Shown here: positions 1 to 5,857 of the stretch, piece after piece | Layout of the letters: each line of letters opens with the position of its first letter | Position numbering within the stretch: the first letter of the stretch is position 1 | Assembly (NCBI GenBank): GCA_030146605.1 | Contig: JASLBO010000068.1 | Coordinates: forward strand, 1 to 5,865 | DNA from: Sphingomonas sp. | Lineage (GTDB): Bacteria; Pseudomonadota; Alphaproteobacteria; Sphingomonadales; Sphingomonadaceae | DNA length: 5,865 bases | Direction: 5' to 3' | Made by a program: the position numbers and the translations under genes | Notes under the pieces: model-generated | The model's database searches: none | Told to the model about the DNA's origin: nothing | The model's input: only the letters and a program-made list of their open reading frames with translations

Positions 1-139
1 GCAACAGCACGTCGGCGTGCGCGCGCAGGAAGGCGGCGTAGCTCTCCCGACTGGTGAGGTCGAACGCCGCGAAGGCGGCGTCGACTCGCTCATGTGCCTC
101 GGCAGTGCCGGCGCGGAGTGCCTGGTGGACTGGGTTCAA
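1..139 (-). CDS. Heme oxygenase-like protein, N-terminal part (runs off the left edge)
   Basis: Only the first 46 codons are in the window; the gene continues beyond position 1. Read from a TTG at 139-137, the protein begins with [20 protein letters not shown] and goes on to a segment with AAFDLTSRESYAAFLRAH. The pattern LRA-x-T-x-x-AHE-x-V-D followed by an F-rich helix and Y-x-x-FLRAH resembles the first two helices of bacterial heme oxygenases, including the BphO type that supplies biliverdin to bacteriophytochromes. In that family the His here at residue 16 would be the proximal heme-iron ligand. Such enzymes cleave heme to biliverdin, CO and iron in the cytoplasm. The TTG overlaps the purB stop (TTGA), no in-frame ATG or clear Shine-Dalgarno lies nearby, and the one ATG downstream is out of frame, so I infer coupled translation from purB. 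The catalytic distal helix is outside the window, so the family call rests on the N-terminus alone. A bacteriophytochrome gene further left is possible but unseen. Confidence 0.68.
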   Translation of the reverse strand, partial: MNPVHQALRAGTAEAHERVDAAFAAFDLTSRESYAAFLRAHADVLL

Positions 140-1446
140 GCGAAGACGCGCGCGAAGATCGTGTCGACCTGGCGGAAGTGATAGCCGAGGTCGAACTTGT
201 CCTCGAGTTCCTGAACCGACAGCGCGGCCGTGACTTCGGGATCGGCCTTGAGCAGTTCGAGCAGCGAGAGCTGGCCGTCGCTCTCCCACACTTTCATCGC
301 GTTGCGCTGGACGAGGCGATAGCTGTCCTCGCGGCTGACTCCCGCCTGGGTGAGCGCGAGCAGGACGCGCTGCGAGTGGACGAGCCCGCCCATCCGATCC
401 AGATTCTTCTGCATCCGTGCCGGATAGACCAGCAATTTGTCCATCACGCCCGAGAGGCGGGCGAGGGCGAAATCGAGCGTAATCGTCGCGTCGGGGCCGA
501 TATAGCGCTCGACCGAGGAGTGGCTGATGTCGCGCTCGTGCCACAAGGCAACATTCTCCATCGCCGGGATGGTGGCGCTGCGGACCATGCGGGCGAGGCC
601 GGTGAGGTTTTCGGTGAGCACCGGATTGCGCTTGTGCGGCATCGCCGACGAGCCCTTCTGGCCGGGGGAGAAATATTCCTCGGCTTCGAGCACTTCGGTG
701 CGCTGGAGGTGGCGGACTTCAGTCGCGAGGCGCTCGATCGACGAGGCGATGACGCCGAGCGTGGCGAAGAACATCGCGTGGCGATCGCGCGGAATCACCT
801 GGGTCGAGACCGGCTCGACCGCGAGGCCGAGCTTTTCGGCGACATGCGCTTCGACGCGCGGATCGATATTGGCGAAGGTGCCAACCGCGCCCGAGATCGC
901 GCAGGTGGCGATATCGGCGCGGGCGGCAACGAGGCGGGCGCGGTTGCGCTTGAACTCGGCATAGGCCTGGGCGAGCTTGAGCCCGAAGGTGACCGGCTCG
1001 GCATGGATGCCGTGGCTGCGGCCGATCGTCGGAGTCAGCTTGTGCTCATGGGCGCGGCGCTCGAGCACTTCGAGCAAGTGATCGAGATCGGCGATCAGGA
1101 TGTCGGCGGCGCGGGCGAGCTGGACTGCGAGGCAGGTGTCGAGCACGTCCGAGCTGGTCATGCCCTGATGCATGAAGCGCGCTTCGTCGCCGACCTGCTC
1201 GGCGACCCAGGTGAGGAAGGCGATGACGTCGTGTTTGGTGACCGCCTCGATCGCGTCGATCGCGGCGACATCGATTACGGGCTTGGTAGCCCACCAGTCC
1301 CACAATGCCCTGGCGGCCGCTTTCGGTACCACGCCGAGTTCGGCGAGGGCCTCGGTCGCATGCGCCTCGATTTCGAACCAGATCGCGAAGCGGGCTTCGG
1401 GGGACCAGATCGCAGTCATTTCGGGCCGCGAGTAACGGGGAACCAT
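136..1446 (-). CDS. purB: Adenylosuccinate lyase
   Basis: A cytoplasmic, homotetrameric enzyme of the fumarase/aspartase superfamily. It removes fumarate from SAICAR in de novo purine synthesis and from adenylosuccinate in AMP synthesis. The 436 residues match the usual length of the Bacillus-type PurB. Visible family landmarks are the N-terminal [15 protein letters not shown], the KHDV segment with His72, TSSD at 97-100, [10 protein letters not shown] at 142-151 (His145 corresponds to the catalytic histidine of this region), the flexible-loop signature [11 protein letters not shown] at 265-275 with the catalytic serine pair 266/267, and [12 protein letters not shown] at 303-314. No catalytic segment is missing. 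The ATG at 1446-1444 is preceded by GAAAGG (plus-strand 1453-1458) seven bases upstream, and the N-terminus starts where family members start. Met10 is an alternative but would cut conserved residues. Its stop overlaps the start of the heme oxygenase-like gene, so the two are probably co-transcribed. A long open frame on the opposite strand is a GC-rich shadow. Confidence 0.97.
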   Translation of the reverse strand: MVPRYSRPEMTAIWSPEARFAIWFEIEAHATEALAELGVVPKAAARALWDWWATKPVIDVAAIDAIEAVTKHDVIAFLTWVAEQVGDEARFMHQGMTSSDVLDTCLAVQLARAADILIADLDHLLEVLERRAHEHKLTPTIGRSHGIHAEPVTFGLKLAQAYAEFKRNRARLVAARADIATCAISGAVGTFANIDPRVEAHVAEKLGLAVEPVSTQVIPRDRHAMFFATLGVIASSIERLATEVRHLQRTEVLEAEEYFSPGQKGSSAMPHKRNPVLTENLTGLARMVRSATIPAMENVALWHERDISHSSVERYIGPDATITLDFALARLSGVMDKLLVYPARMQKNLDRMGGLVHSQRVLLALTQAGVSREDSYRLVQRNAMKVWESDGQLSLLELLKADPEVTAALSVQELEDKFDLGYHFRQVDTIFARVFA

Positions 1447-1474
1447 AGGATGCCTTTCGCCGGGAGTTGGCGCG

Positions 1475-1503
1475 GCGATAGCAAGCGGGCCCGCGACTTT
1501 CCA
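1475..1503 (-). promoter_or_regulatory. Weak candidate promoter for purB
   Basis: On the minus strand a TGGAAA (1503-1498) and a TATCGC (1480-1475) are separated by 17 bases. The first matches the TTGACA -35 consensus at 4 of 6 positions and the second matches TATAAT at only 3 of 6. Transcription would start about 25 bases before the purB ATG. No purine-repressor-type operator could be recognised in the purB leader. This is the best housekeeping-type candidate seen there, but such matches arise easily by chance. Confidence 0.2.
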
Positions 1504-1642
1504 GCGCCGGCGGCTGCGATAGGCTTAGCCGGCTGGCCGTCGCCTGGGTCGCGAGTGCCGTTGCGCCGCTGCCACACAGCAAATGAAATGCGACGAAGTG
1601 GGGCCCCTCGGGGGTGATTTGTTAGATTGCCGGCGGGAAGTA

Positions 1643-1668
1643 GGAACCAGCGCCTCAGTTCACAGGTT
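1643..1668 (+). promoter_or_regulatory. Candidate EcfG (general stress sigma factor) promoter for the EF-hand gene
   Basis: GGAAC at 1643-1647 is followed, after 17 bases, by GGTT at 1665-1668. The alphaproteobacterial EcfG consensus is GGAAC, a 16-17 base spacer, then CGTT. Only the first base of the -10 element differs. The element is correctly oriented about 75 bases upstream of the EF-hand ATG, giving an untranslated leader of roughly 65-70 bases. No competing good TTGACA/TATAAT pair was found in this interval. The assignment is pattern-based. Confidence 0.5.
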
Positions 1669-1679
1669 CATATCTGTGA
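1660..1679. repeat. Inverted repeat TCACAG-N8-CTGTGA overlapping the candidate promoter
   Basis: The arms 1660-1665 and 1674-1679 are perfect 6-base inverted repeats around an 8-base AT-rich centre. The repeat covers the proposed GGTT -10 element and the expected transcription start, a position typical of a repressor operator. The arms are the inside-out order of a CRP half-site pair, so this is not a canonical CRP box. Chance occurrence is possible. Confidence 0.35.
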
Positions 1680-1695
1680 GCAGTGATAGTTTATC

Positions 1696-1722
1696 GCTCC
1701 GCCAGCGTAGTTCGGCCGGAGC
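1696..1722 (+). other. Small leader hairpin upstream of the EF-hand gene
   Basis: GCTCCG at 1696-1701 can pair with CGGAGC at 1717-1722 around a 15-base loop, directly before the AGGAG ribosome binding site at 1730-1734. The stem is only 6 bp with no T-run, so it is unlikely to terminate transcription. It could shape the leader RNA or be coincidental. Confidence 0.2.
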
Positions 1723-1743
1723 AAAGAACAGGAGATAGAACCG

Positions 1744-2373
1744 ATGTTTAAGGCAGTTCTTCTTGCCACGTCTATGCTTGTTGCTGCGCCGGTCTTTGCG
1801 CAGGACAGGCAAGTGGCCGAATCTACGCAGACGCAGCCCCAGAACCCGCCTGCGACTCAACCCTCTGCGCCGCAGCCGGGGACAACCGATGACGCTGCGC
1901 CGGGCACGCAAGGCTCGGGAACCGTAGAGGAAGCGCCGGCTGCGACGCCGGCACCGGCGACCGAGGCCGCGCAACCCACGCCCAGCCAGCCGGCGACGCC
2001 TGCGCAGCCCGATGCCGCGCAACCCCAGCCCGCGACGCCCGCGCAGCCGGCGGCGACGCCGCAGCGGAATGCGGCGGCTGGAACCACCGGCGCCGGCAGC
2101 GCAGCGACGCAGCCGGCGAGCACGCCGGCGCAGGTCGCCGAGGCAGTGGGCCGCGACTTCGGCAGCTATGACAAGGATTCGAGCGGCACGCTGACCCAGG
2201 CCGAGTTCGGTGCCTGGGTGGGTGCGCTGCGCAAGGCTTCGGAGCCGGGGTTCGCGCCGGGCTCGCCCGAGGCGAATGTCTGGCTCGGTCAGGCCTTTGC
2301 GCAGGCCGATGCCGACAAGAACAAGTCGGTCAGCCAGGCGGAAGTGACGGCCTTTCTGACGCCGAAGAAGTAA
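1744..2373 (+). CDS. Secreted EF-hand calcium-binding protein with a Pro/Ala/Gln/Thr-rich linker
   Basis: The 209-residue product has three parts. Residues 1-19 are a signal peptide (Lys3, then a hydrophobic core ending VFA before QDR), so the mature protein should be exported to the periplasm or outside. Residues about 20-130 are low-complexity and rich in Pro, Ala, Gln and Thr, including two ATPAQP units at 84-89 and 97-102. Residues 131-209 carry a pair of EF-hands. The first loop, DKDSSGTLTQAE at 143-154, is canonical. The second, DADKNKSVSQAE at 189-200, keeps the Asp/Asp/Asn ligands and the final Glu but has Lys in place of the usual Gly at loop position 6. Calcium binding is therefore expected; the biological role is unknown. 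AGGAG at 1730-1734 lies nine bases before the ATG. The gene stands alone, with a stress-type promoter candidate upstream and a hairpin terminator candidate downstream. Signal peptide plus paired EF-hand proteins occur in sphingomonads, but no named gene could be assigned. Confidence 0.88.
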   Translation: MFKAVLLATSMLVAAPVFAQDRQVAESTQTQPQNPPATQPSAPQPGTTDDAAPGTQGSGTVEEAPAATPAPATEAAQPTPSQPATPAQPDAAQPQPATPAQPAATPQRNAAAGTTGAGSAATQPASTPAQVAEAVGRDFGSYDKDSSGTLTQAEFGAWVGALRKASEPGFAPGSPEANVWLGQAFAQADADKNKSVSQAEVTAFLTPKK

Positions 2374-2408
2374 AGCTCCCGCGCCGCACGCATGGCGCAA
2401 CTCCCGGG

Positions 2409-2439
2409 CGGCCGTCGGATTTGTCTCCGGCGGCCGTTT
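2409..2439 (+). terminator. Probable intrinsic terminator of the EF-hand gene
   Basis: CGGCCGTCGGA (2409-2419) pairs with TCCGGCGGCCG (2426-2436) over 11 bp, with one G-U wobble, around a 6-base loop, and is followed by TTT at 2437-2439. It lies 35 bases after the stop codon. The stem is strong but the T-run is short, as is common in GC-rich genomes. Confidence 0.65.
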
Positions 2440-2492
2440 GGCGTGTCTGGCAGAGCATTGCGACTGAAGGCTTGAGCTGGTCGGACCTTCTT

Positions 2493-2519
2493 CAATCCTC
2501 CCCCTTGCGGGGAGGATTG
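2493..2519. repeat. Perfect palindrome between convergent genes (hairpin, possible dispersed repeat or radC-side terminator)
   Basis: CAATCCTCCCC (2493-2503) and GGGGAGGATTG (2509-2519) are exact inverted arms around the loop CTTGC. It sits midway between the convergent EF-hand and radC genes, 42 bases beyond the radC stop on the minus strand. Neither side has a real T-run, so it is not a textbook terminator. It could act as a 3'-end stabiliser, a factor-assisted terminator or one copy of a dispersed intergenic palindrome. No second copy is present in this window. Confidence 0.6.
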
Positions 2520-2561
2520 GGCATGCCGCCGTCCACCAGGAGCGGTCGCCGGTTCGGCGCG

Positions 2562-3242
2562 CTAGATCAGGCCCTGGGCGCGCAGGCTGGTATGGCCTTC
2601 GGCGCCGAGGATGATGTGATCGTGCACCGCGATGCCGAGGCGCTTGCCCGCCTCCGCGACCTGGCGGGTGATCTCGATATCGGCGCGGCTGGGGGAGGGG
2701 TCGCCCGAGGGGTGGTTGTGGACGAGGATGATCGCCGCCGAGCCGAGATCGATCGCGCGGCGGATGACTTCGCGGACATAGACCGGCGCCTCGTCGAGCG
2801 AGCCTTCGTTCATCAGCTCGTCGCGGATCAGCATGTTGCGCGCATTGAGATGGAGCACGCGGACGCGCTCGATCGCGTGATGCGCCATCTCGGCGCGGAG
2901 ATAATCGAGCAGGGCCTGCCAATTGGCGAGCACCGGGCGCGCGGCGACCTGACCGCGGAGCAGCCGGAGCGCGGCGGCATGTGCGGCCTTCAATGCGGCA
3001 ACGCTGGTTTCGCCCATGCCGGGCACGCGGGCGAGCGCCTCGGCATCGGCAGTGAGCAGGCCGGCGATCCCGCCGAATTCGGCGAGCAGCGCCTTGGCCA
3101 GCGGCTTGGTGTCGCGGCGGGGAATGGCGAGGGCGAGGAGATATTCGATCAGCTCGTGATCGAGCAAGGCGTCGGGGCCGCCCTCGAACAGGCGCTGGCG
3201 CAGGCGGGCGCGGTGTCCTGTGTTGTCGGGCTCGGTCGCCAT
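2562..3242 (-). CDS. radC: RadC family protein (JAMM/MPN+ domain, UPF0758)
   Basis: The 226 residues have the standard RadC layout. An N-terminal region starts GHRARLRQRLFEGG. A helix-hairpin-helix segment around residues 70-85 contains ARVPGMGETSVAALKAA. A C-terminal JAMM metalloprotease-like domain follows from about 105 to the end. The metal motif is intact: LVHNHPSGDPSPSRAD, with His175, His177, Ser185 and Asp188 in the H-x-H-x7-S-x2-D spacing, and a candidate upstream Glu at 142 or 146. The last residues, including HDHIILG and the terminal GLI, are also family-typical. The role is not settled: the old link to DNA repair was withdrawn for E. coli, and related proteins ride on mobile elements, although this copy has no mobile genes nearby. 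It is the last gene of a three-gene minus-strand cluster, 15 bases after the phytase-like gene. No good Shine-Dalgarno is visible; GGCGGG lies immediately before the ATG. Confidence 0.93.
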   Translation of the reverse strand: MATEPDNTGHRARLRQRLFEGGPDALLDHELIEYLLALAIPRRDTKPLAKALLAEFGGIAGLLTADAEALARVPGMGETSVAALKAAHAAALRLLRGQVAARPVLANWQALLDYLRAEMAHHAIERVRVLHLNARNMLIRDELMNEGSLDEAPVYVREVIRRAIDLGSAAIILVHNHPSGDPSPSRADIEITRQVAEAGKRLGIAVHDHIILGAEGHTSLRAQGLI

Positions 3243-3255
3243 GCCCGCCAGTATA
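3243..3255 (-). promoter_or_regulatory. Possible -10 element for a leaderless radC transcript
   Basis: On the minus strand TATACT (3255-3250) lies seven bases before the radC ATG. A transcript started at the normal distance from this hexamer would begin at or beside the start codon. The site at -35 (TTCGAC at a 17-base spacing) is a poor match, and the gene is close enough to its neighbour to be served by the operon, so this is tentative. Confidence 0.25.
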
Positions 3256-3257
3256 AG

Positions 3258-4487
3258 TCAGCGCGTCGGCAAGTCGAACGGCAAGTCGATCCGCCAGAAG
3301 CGCGTCGCTACGCCTTCGGTGCCAAAGTCGTTGTCGTTGACCAATAGCAACTGGCGCGGCGAGAGGATTGCCATGCCTTCGAGATCGGCATGGATCTCGG
3401 GGAAGTCGTCGGTCGACAGGATCAGCGTCTTGGCGAGGACGGGCAGGTCGAGGTCGCCCGCGCCGCTCAGTTCCTCGATGGTGGGGCGGGTGTCGGGATC
3501 GAAATGCTGCGGATCGAGCGCGGCGCCCGATTCGAGGTCGACGGCGTAGAGCTTGGTGGCGTGCGAGCCGCGTTCGAGCACGAGCAGCAGGTTTCGCCCC
3601 AGCGTGGCGAGTTCGCTGACCTTGATGTCGGAACGGTCGAAATCGCCGGCCGCCTGATCGCGCAGGAAGCTGCCGGGTTTGTCGAGCGGATAGAGATATT
3701 GGCCGGTCACCATTTCGGTGGCGGTGTCGAGCGCCCAGAGGCGGACGTGGCGCGCGCGGCTGTGTGCCGCCACGTCGGGATGGGCGAGCGGGCTCTGGAA
3801 GGCGAGATGCAGCGTGGTACCGTCGTCGGACAGCGCCAGTGCCTCGAAGCCGCGGTTGAGGCGGCGGCGCGCGGCGATCGCGGGCAGGGTGTCGCGGATC
3901 GGATAAGCGGCGTCGGCGAACCAGTCGGCGCAGCCCTTCGGCACCAGCCGCGCGCCGACGGTGCCGTCGGGCGCGACGCGGAGCAAGGAGGGCCCATATT
4001 CCTCGCCGATCCAGAAGCTGCCGTCGCGCGCGACGGCGACGCCTTCGGTGTCGGCGCCGGACGGATCGGGCGCGAGCAGCGTACCGTCGAGCGCGATGGC
4101 GGGCTCGCGCTCCTCCGCGAGGCTGTAGGGCGGCGGCAGGCCCGAGATCGGATCGCCGGCGGGGGTGCGCAGCGGCAAGGTGCGCAGGATCGTAACGCGG
4201 TCGCCTTCGATCTCGAGTTCGGACAGCGCCGGCCCGATGGCGAGGCCGGGCATGACCTTGGCGCCGTCGGCGTCGTGTTTGGCGAGGTGGTCGAGCCCGT
4301 AGCGGCGGACGGCGAGCTTGACCTTGAGGTTGGGGCCGCGGTCGCCGATCGCCCAGAGGCTGCCGTCGGCGCCGCGCGCGAGGCCCGAGCCGAGGCCGCG
4401 AACGATGGTCAGCGCACCGCCAGGCAGGTGGAGGGTCTCGAGCACTTCGTCGTCAAAGGCGAGCGGCGTGGCGATCGGCCCGGTCAT
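3258..4487 (-). CDS. Esterase-like activity of phytase family protein (PF13449-type beta-propeller)
   Basis: The 409 residues read as a repeat-built beta-propeller-like protein of the Phytase-like family. Visible signatures are GSGLARGADGSLWAIGDRGPN at 33-53, SGADTEGVAVARDGSFWIGEEYGPS at 143-167, NRGFEALALSDDGTTLHLAFQSPL at 211-234, and near the C-terminus HADLEGMAILSPRQLLLVNDNDFG at 366-389. The repeated acidic and Gly-rich strands (DRGPN, EEYGPS, NDNDFG) fit metal or phosphate binding at the propeller face. True phytase or esterase activity is poorly established for the family. Many relatives are exported, but this one starts MTGPIATPLAFDDEVLET and has no signal peptide. An in-frame TGA four codons upstream (4502-4500, the stop of the preceding gene) rules out a longer start. 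GAGG at 4501-4498 serves as ribosome binding site, overlapping that stop. It is probably co-transcribed with the genes on either side. The substrate is unknown. Confidence 0.85.
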   Translation of the reverse strand: MTGPIATPLAFDDEVLETLHLPGGALTIVRGLGSGLARGADGSLWAIGDRGPNLKVKLAVRRYGLDHLAKHDADGAKVMPGLAIGPALSELEIEGDRVTILRTLPLRTPAGDPISGLPPPYSLAEEREPAIALDGTLLAPDPSGADTEGVAVARDGSFWIGEEYGPSLLRVAPDGTVGARLVPKGCADWFADAAYPIRDTLPAIAARRRLNRGFEALALSDDGTTLHLAFQSPLAHPDVAAHSRARHVRLWALDTATEMVTGQYLYPLDKPGSFLRDQAAGDFDRSDIKVSELATLGRNLLLVLERGSHATKLYAVDLESGAALDPQHFDPDTRPTIEELSGAGDLDLPVLAKTLILSTDDFPEIHADLEGMAILSPRQLLLVNDNDFGTEGVATRFWRIDLPFDLPTR

Positions 4488-4499
4488 CCGGCACCCGCC

Positions 4500-5270
4500 T
4501 CAGGACTGCGCGGTCATGAACGCGAGCACCCGCTCCGCCTGTTCGGCGGGTAGCCCGTCGACCGCCTGGGTGAGGATCACGCCCGTCCGGCACTGCTCGG
4601 TCTCGCTGAGCGACCGCGCCCCGGACCCGTCGAGGAAGGCGGCGAGCTGGCGATCGCTGATGCCCGAGCGCTTCATCTGGGCGACCAGCGCCTCGCTATC
4701 GGCCCGGGACAGCGTGCTGATCTCGCGTTTGGCCGGGGTTTTCTGGCCGGCCGCGATCGCGCGGAACTGCGCGGCACCGATGTCCCCAAGCAGCTTCTGG
4801 ACCTTGGGGGAGGGGGTGGTGCCGGGCTGGATCGTGGCGAAGGTATATTGCGCGCAGAGCGTCGGCGACTCCGCGGCCAGTCCGTTCATCAGCGCCGCCT
4901 GGCTCTTCCGGAACGCCTCGAACTCGGCGGCAGGTGCGAGCGCCAGCTCGCGGACATGCGCCTTGCGGAACGCGGCCATCCGATTGAAGCCGAGCAGGTT
5001 GAGCGACGCCGGGGTAGCGCCGGCGCGATGCTGCGCGACCATCTCGGTCTTCAGCGCGGCGTAATCGGTCGGGAAATATTGGCGAAAGGCCTGGAACATC
5101 GGCCCCATCGCCGGATCGTTCTGAACCACGGTTTCGAACTCGGCTTCGAGCTTTCCCGGGCGGTTCTCGAACGCCTGGAATGCGAACTTTCCGAGGAACA
5201 GGCCGACGAACACGGCAATCATGAAGCCGATAATCTTGGCTATCGGTCGTTTTCGAACTGACGCGGCCAT
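4500..5270 (-). CDS. Membrane-anchored protein of unknown function, first gene of the radC operon
   Basis: I do not recognise this family. From the ATG at 5270-5268 the product has 256 residues. It has a short basic start (MAASVRKRPIAK), one hydrophobic segment at about 11-31 (IIGFMIAVFVGLFLGKFAF), then about 225 hydrophilic residues that should lie in the periplasm with an N-in topology. The soluble part looks helical, with two cysteines at 139 and 227 that could form a disulfide, and many Ala, Gln and Glu. The open frame extends 60 codons further up to 5450, but those residues read as non-coding. A second ATG at 5276-5274, two codons upstream, is a close alternative; GGGA just before it favours 5270 slightly. 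It is separated from the phytase-like gene by 12 bases in the same frame and is divergent from atpI. The uncleaved anchor could also be a poor signal peptide. Coding status is supported by the operon fit, the anchor and the spacing. Confidence 0.8.
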   Translation of the reverse strand: MAASVRKRPIAKIIGFMIAVFVGLFLGKFAFQAFENRPGKLEAEFETVVQNDPAMGPMFQAFRQYFPTDYAALKTEMVAQHRAGATPASLNLLGFNRMAAFRKAHVRELALAPAAEFEAFRKSQAALMNGLAAESPTLCAQYTFATIQPGTTPSPKVQKLLGDIGAAQFRAIAAGQKTPAKREISTLSRADSEALVAQMKRSGISDRQLAAFLDGSGARSLSETEQCRTGVILTQAVDGLPAEQAERVLAFMTAQS

Positions 5271-5317
5271 ACACATCCCATTTACCAGAAACTCTGTCGC
5301 CGTTACCGGCTCCAAAC

Positions 5318-5346
5318 GCCTAGCCCGGAAGCCGCGCGTCTGTGAA
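5318..5346 (-). promoter_or_regulatory. Weak candidate promoter for the membrane protein/phytase-like/radC operon
   Basis: On the minus strand TTCACA (5346-5341) matches the -35 consensus at 5 of 6 positions and lies 17 bases before CTAGGC (5323-5318), which is a poor -10. The position, about 40-50 bases before the gene start, is sensible, but the -10 is weak enough that the real promoter may be elsewhere in the divergent region. Confidence 0.22.
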
Positions 5347-5387
5347 GCAGGGTTCGTTACGGTCGCGATCAGCTTCAGGCCCCAGTG

Positions 5388-5416
5388 TTGACTCGGGACC
5401 GAGCCCTTCCTAAAGC
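5388..5416 (+). promoter_or_regulatory. Candidate housekeeping promoter for the atpI (ATP synthase) operon
   Basis: TTGACT at 5388-5393 matches the sigma-70 -35 element at 5 of 6 positions. It is followed by a 17-base spacer and TAAAGC at 5411-5416, which keeps T, A and A of the -10. Transcription would start near 5423, about 65 bases before the TTG start of atpI. It is the best sigma-70-type element found in this divergent region. Confidence 0.45.
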
Positions 5417-5488
5417 GCCCCTGCCTTGGCGGGCTCGCCGCTTGGCACATGCGTCTGGCCTGCCGGAAACGGCTTCAAGGAGAGGCAA

Positions 5489-5803
5489 TTGGCCGAGAAC
5501 GAGCCCGGACTGGACCCCTTGCCCGAGGATGCCCGCCTGAACGCGCTCGACGAGCGACTGCGGCGAGCCAAATCGGAAGAGGCGATCAGAACCGGCGCCG
5601 TGGATACCACGGGCGATGCCAGCTATCGCCTCGGGAACCGCGTGCTGGCCGAACTGATCGGAAGCATGGTCGGAGGAGCAGTGATCGGCGCTACGCTCGA
5701 TTGGCTGCTGGGAACCTCCCCCTGGCTCCTGCTCGCGCTCATGTTCCTCGGGATCGGGAACGCGTTCAGGAACATCATCCGGCTTACCAGCAAGCGTCCG
5801 TGA
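5489..5803 (+). CDS. atpI: AtpI/AtpZ family F0F1 ATP synthase accessory protein
   Basis: The 104-residue product has a charged, probably helical N-terminal half (about 1-50) and two membrane segments. These are at about 53-73 (VLAELIGSMVGGAVIGATLDW) and 78-96 (PWLLLALMFLGIGNAFRNI), joined by the short LLGTS turn. This arrangement, with the Gly-rich GSMVGG and G-A-T-LDW before a second helix ending FRNIIR, is typical of the AtpI/AtpZ proteins encoded just before atpB. The family is linked to ATP synthase assembly or stability (c-ring assembly, or Mg/Ca transport with AtpZ), and it acts in the inner membrane. I chose the TTG at 5489 because AAGGAGAGG (5477-5485) lies at ideal spacing and the protein then begins MAENEPG. 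An upstream ATG at 5426 would add 21 residues without a good ribosome binding site. The following gene appears to be atpB. Confidence 0.9.
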   Translation: MAENEPGLDPLPEDARLNALDERLRRAKSEEAIRTGAVDTTGDASYRLGNRVLAELIGSMVGGAVIGATLDWLLGTSPWLLLALMFLGIGNAFRNIIRLTSKRP

Positions 5804-5857
5804 TCCTCACGGGCGCCGCGCGCGTACCGAACCAATTTTAGCGAGATAAGAAGCCAA

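Noticed and set aside
1600..1613. GGGGCCCC and CCCCTCGGGG motifs in the purB/EF-hand intergenic region
   Set aside because: The stems are only four base pairs with tiny or no loops and no T-run, so they look like GC-rich coincidences and not a terminator or operator.
94..1617. A 507-codon open frame on the plus strand, opposite purB
   Set aside because: It is antisense to a complete purB with all catalytic motifs. Its translation is dominated by Arg, Glu, Gly and Ala with no domain character, as expected from antisense of a GC-rich gene.
1981..2065. Repetitive GCG/CAG/CCG-rich DNA in the EF-hand gene as a possible mobile or satellite repeat
   Set aside because: The repeats are in frame, encode the Pro/Ala/Gln/Thr linker, and vary at third codon positions, so they are coding low complexity and not a separate element.
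1660..2922. A 420-codon minus-strand open frame across the EF-hand gene, the convergent intergenic region and part of radC
   Set aside because: It runs through two hairpins and two well-supported genes in other frames, and its product is Arg-rich low-complexity sequence, which marks a GC shadow.
3390..4553. A 387-codon plus-strand open frame opposite the phytase-like gene
   Set aside because: It is antisense to a gene with clear family motifs and has no recognisable motif or ribosome binding site. Similar shadows lie opposite radC and the membrane protein.
5271..5450. Sixty-codon N-terminal extension of the membrane protein gene
   Set aside because: The extra residues read as non-coding, would place the anchor helix in mid-protein, and would span the divergent promoter region. 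The start near 5270-5276 fits better.
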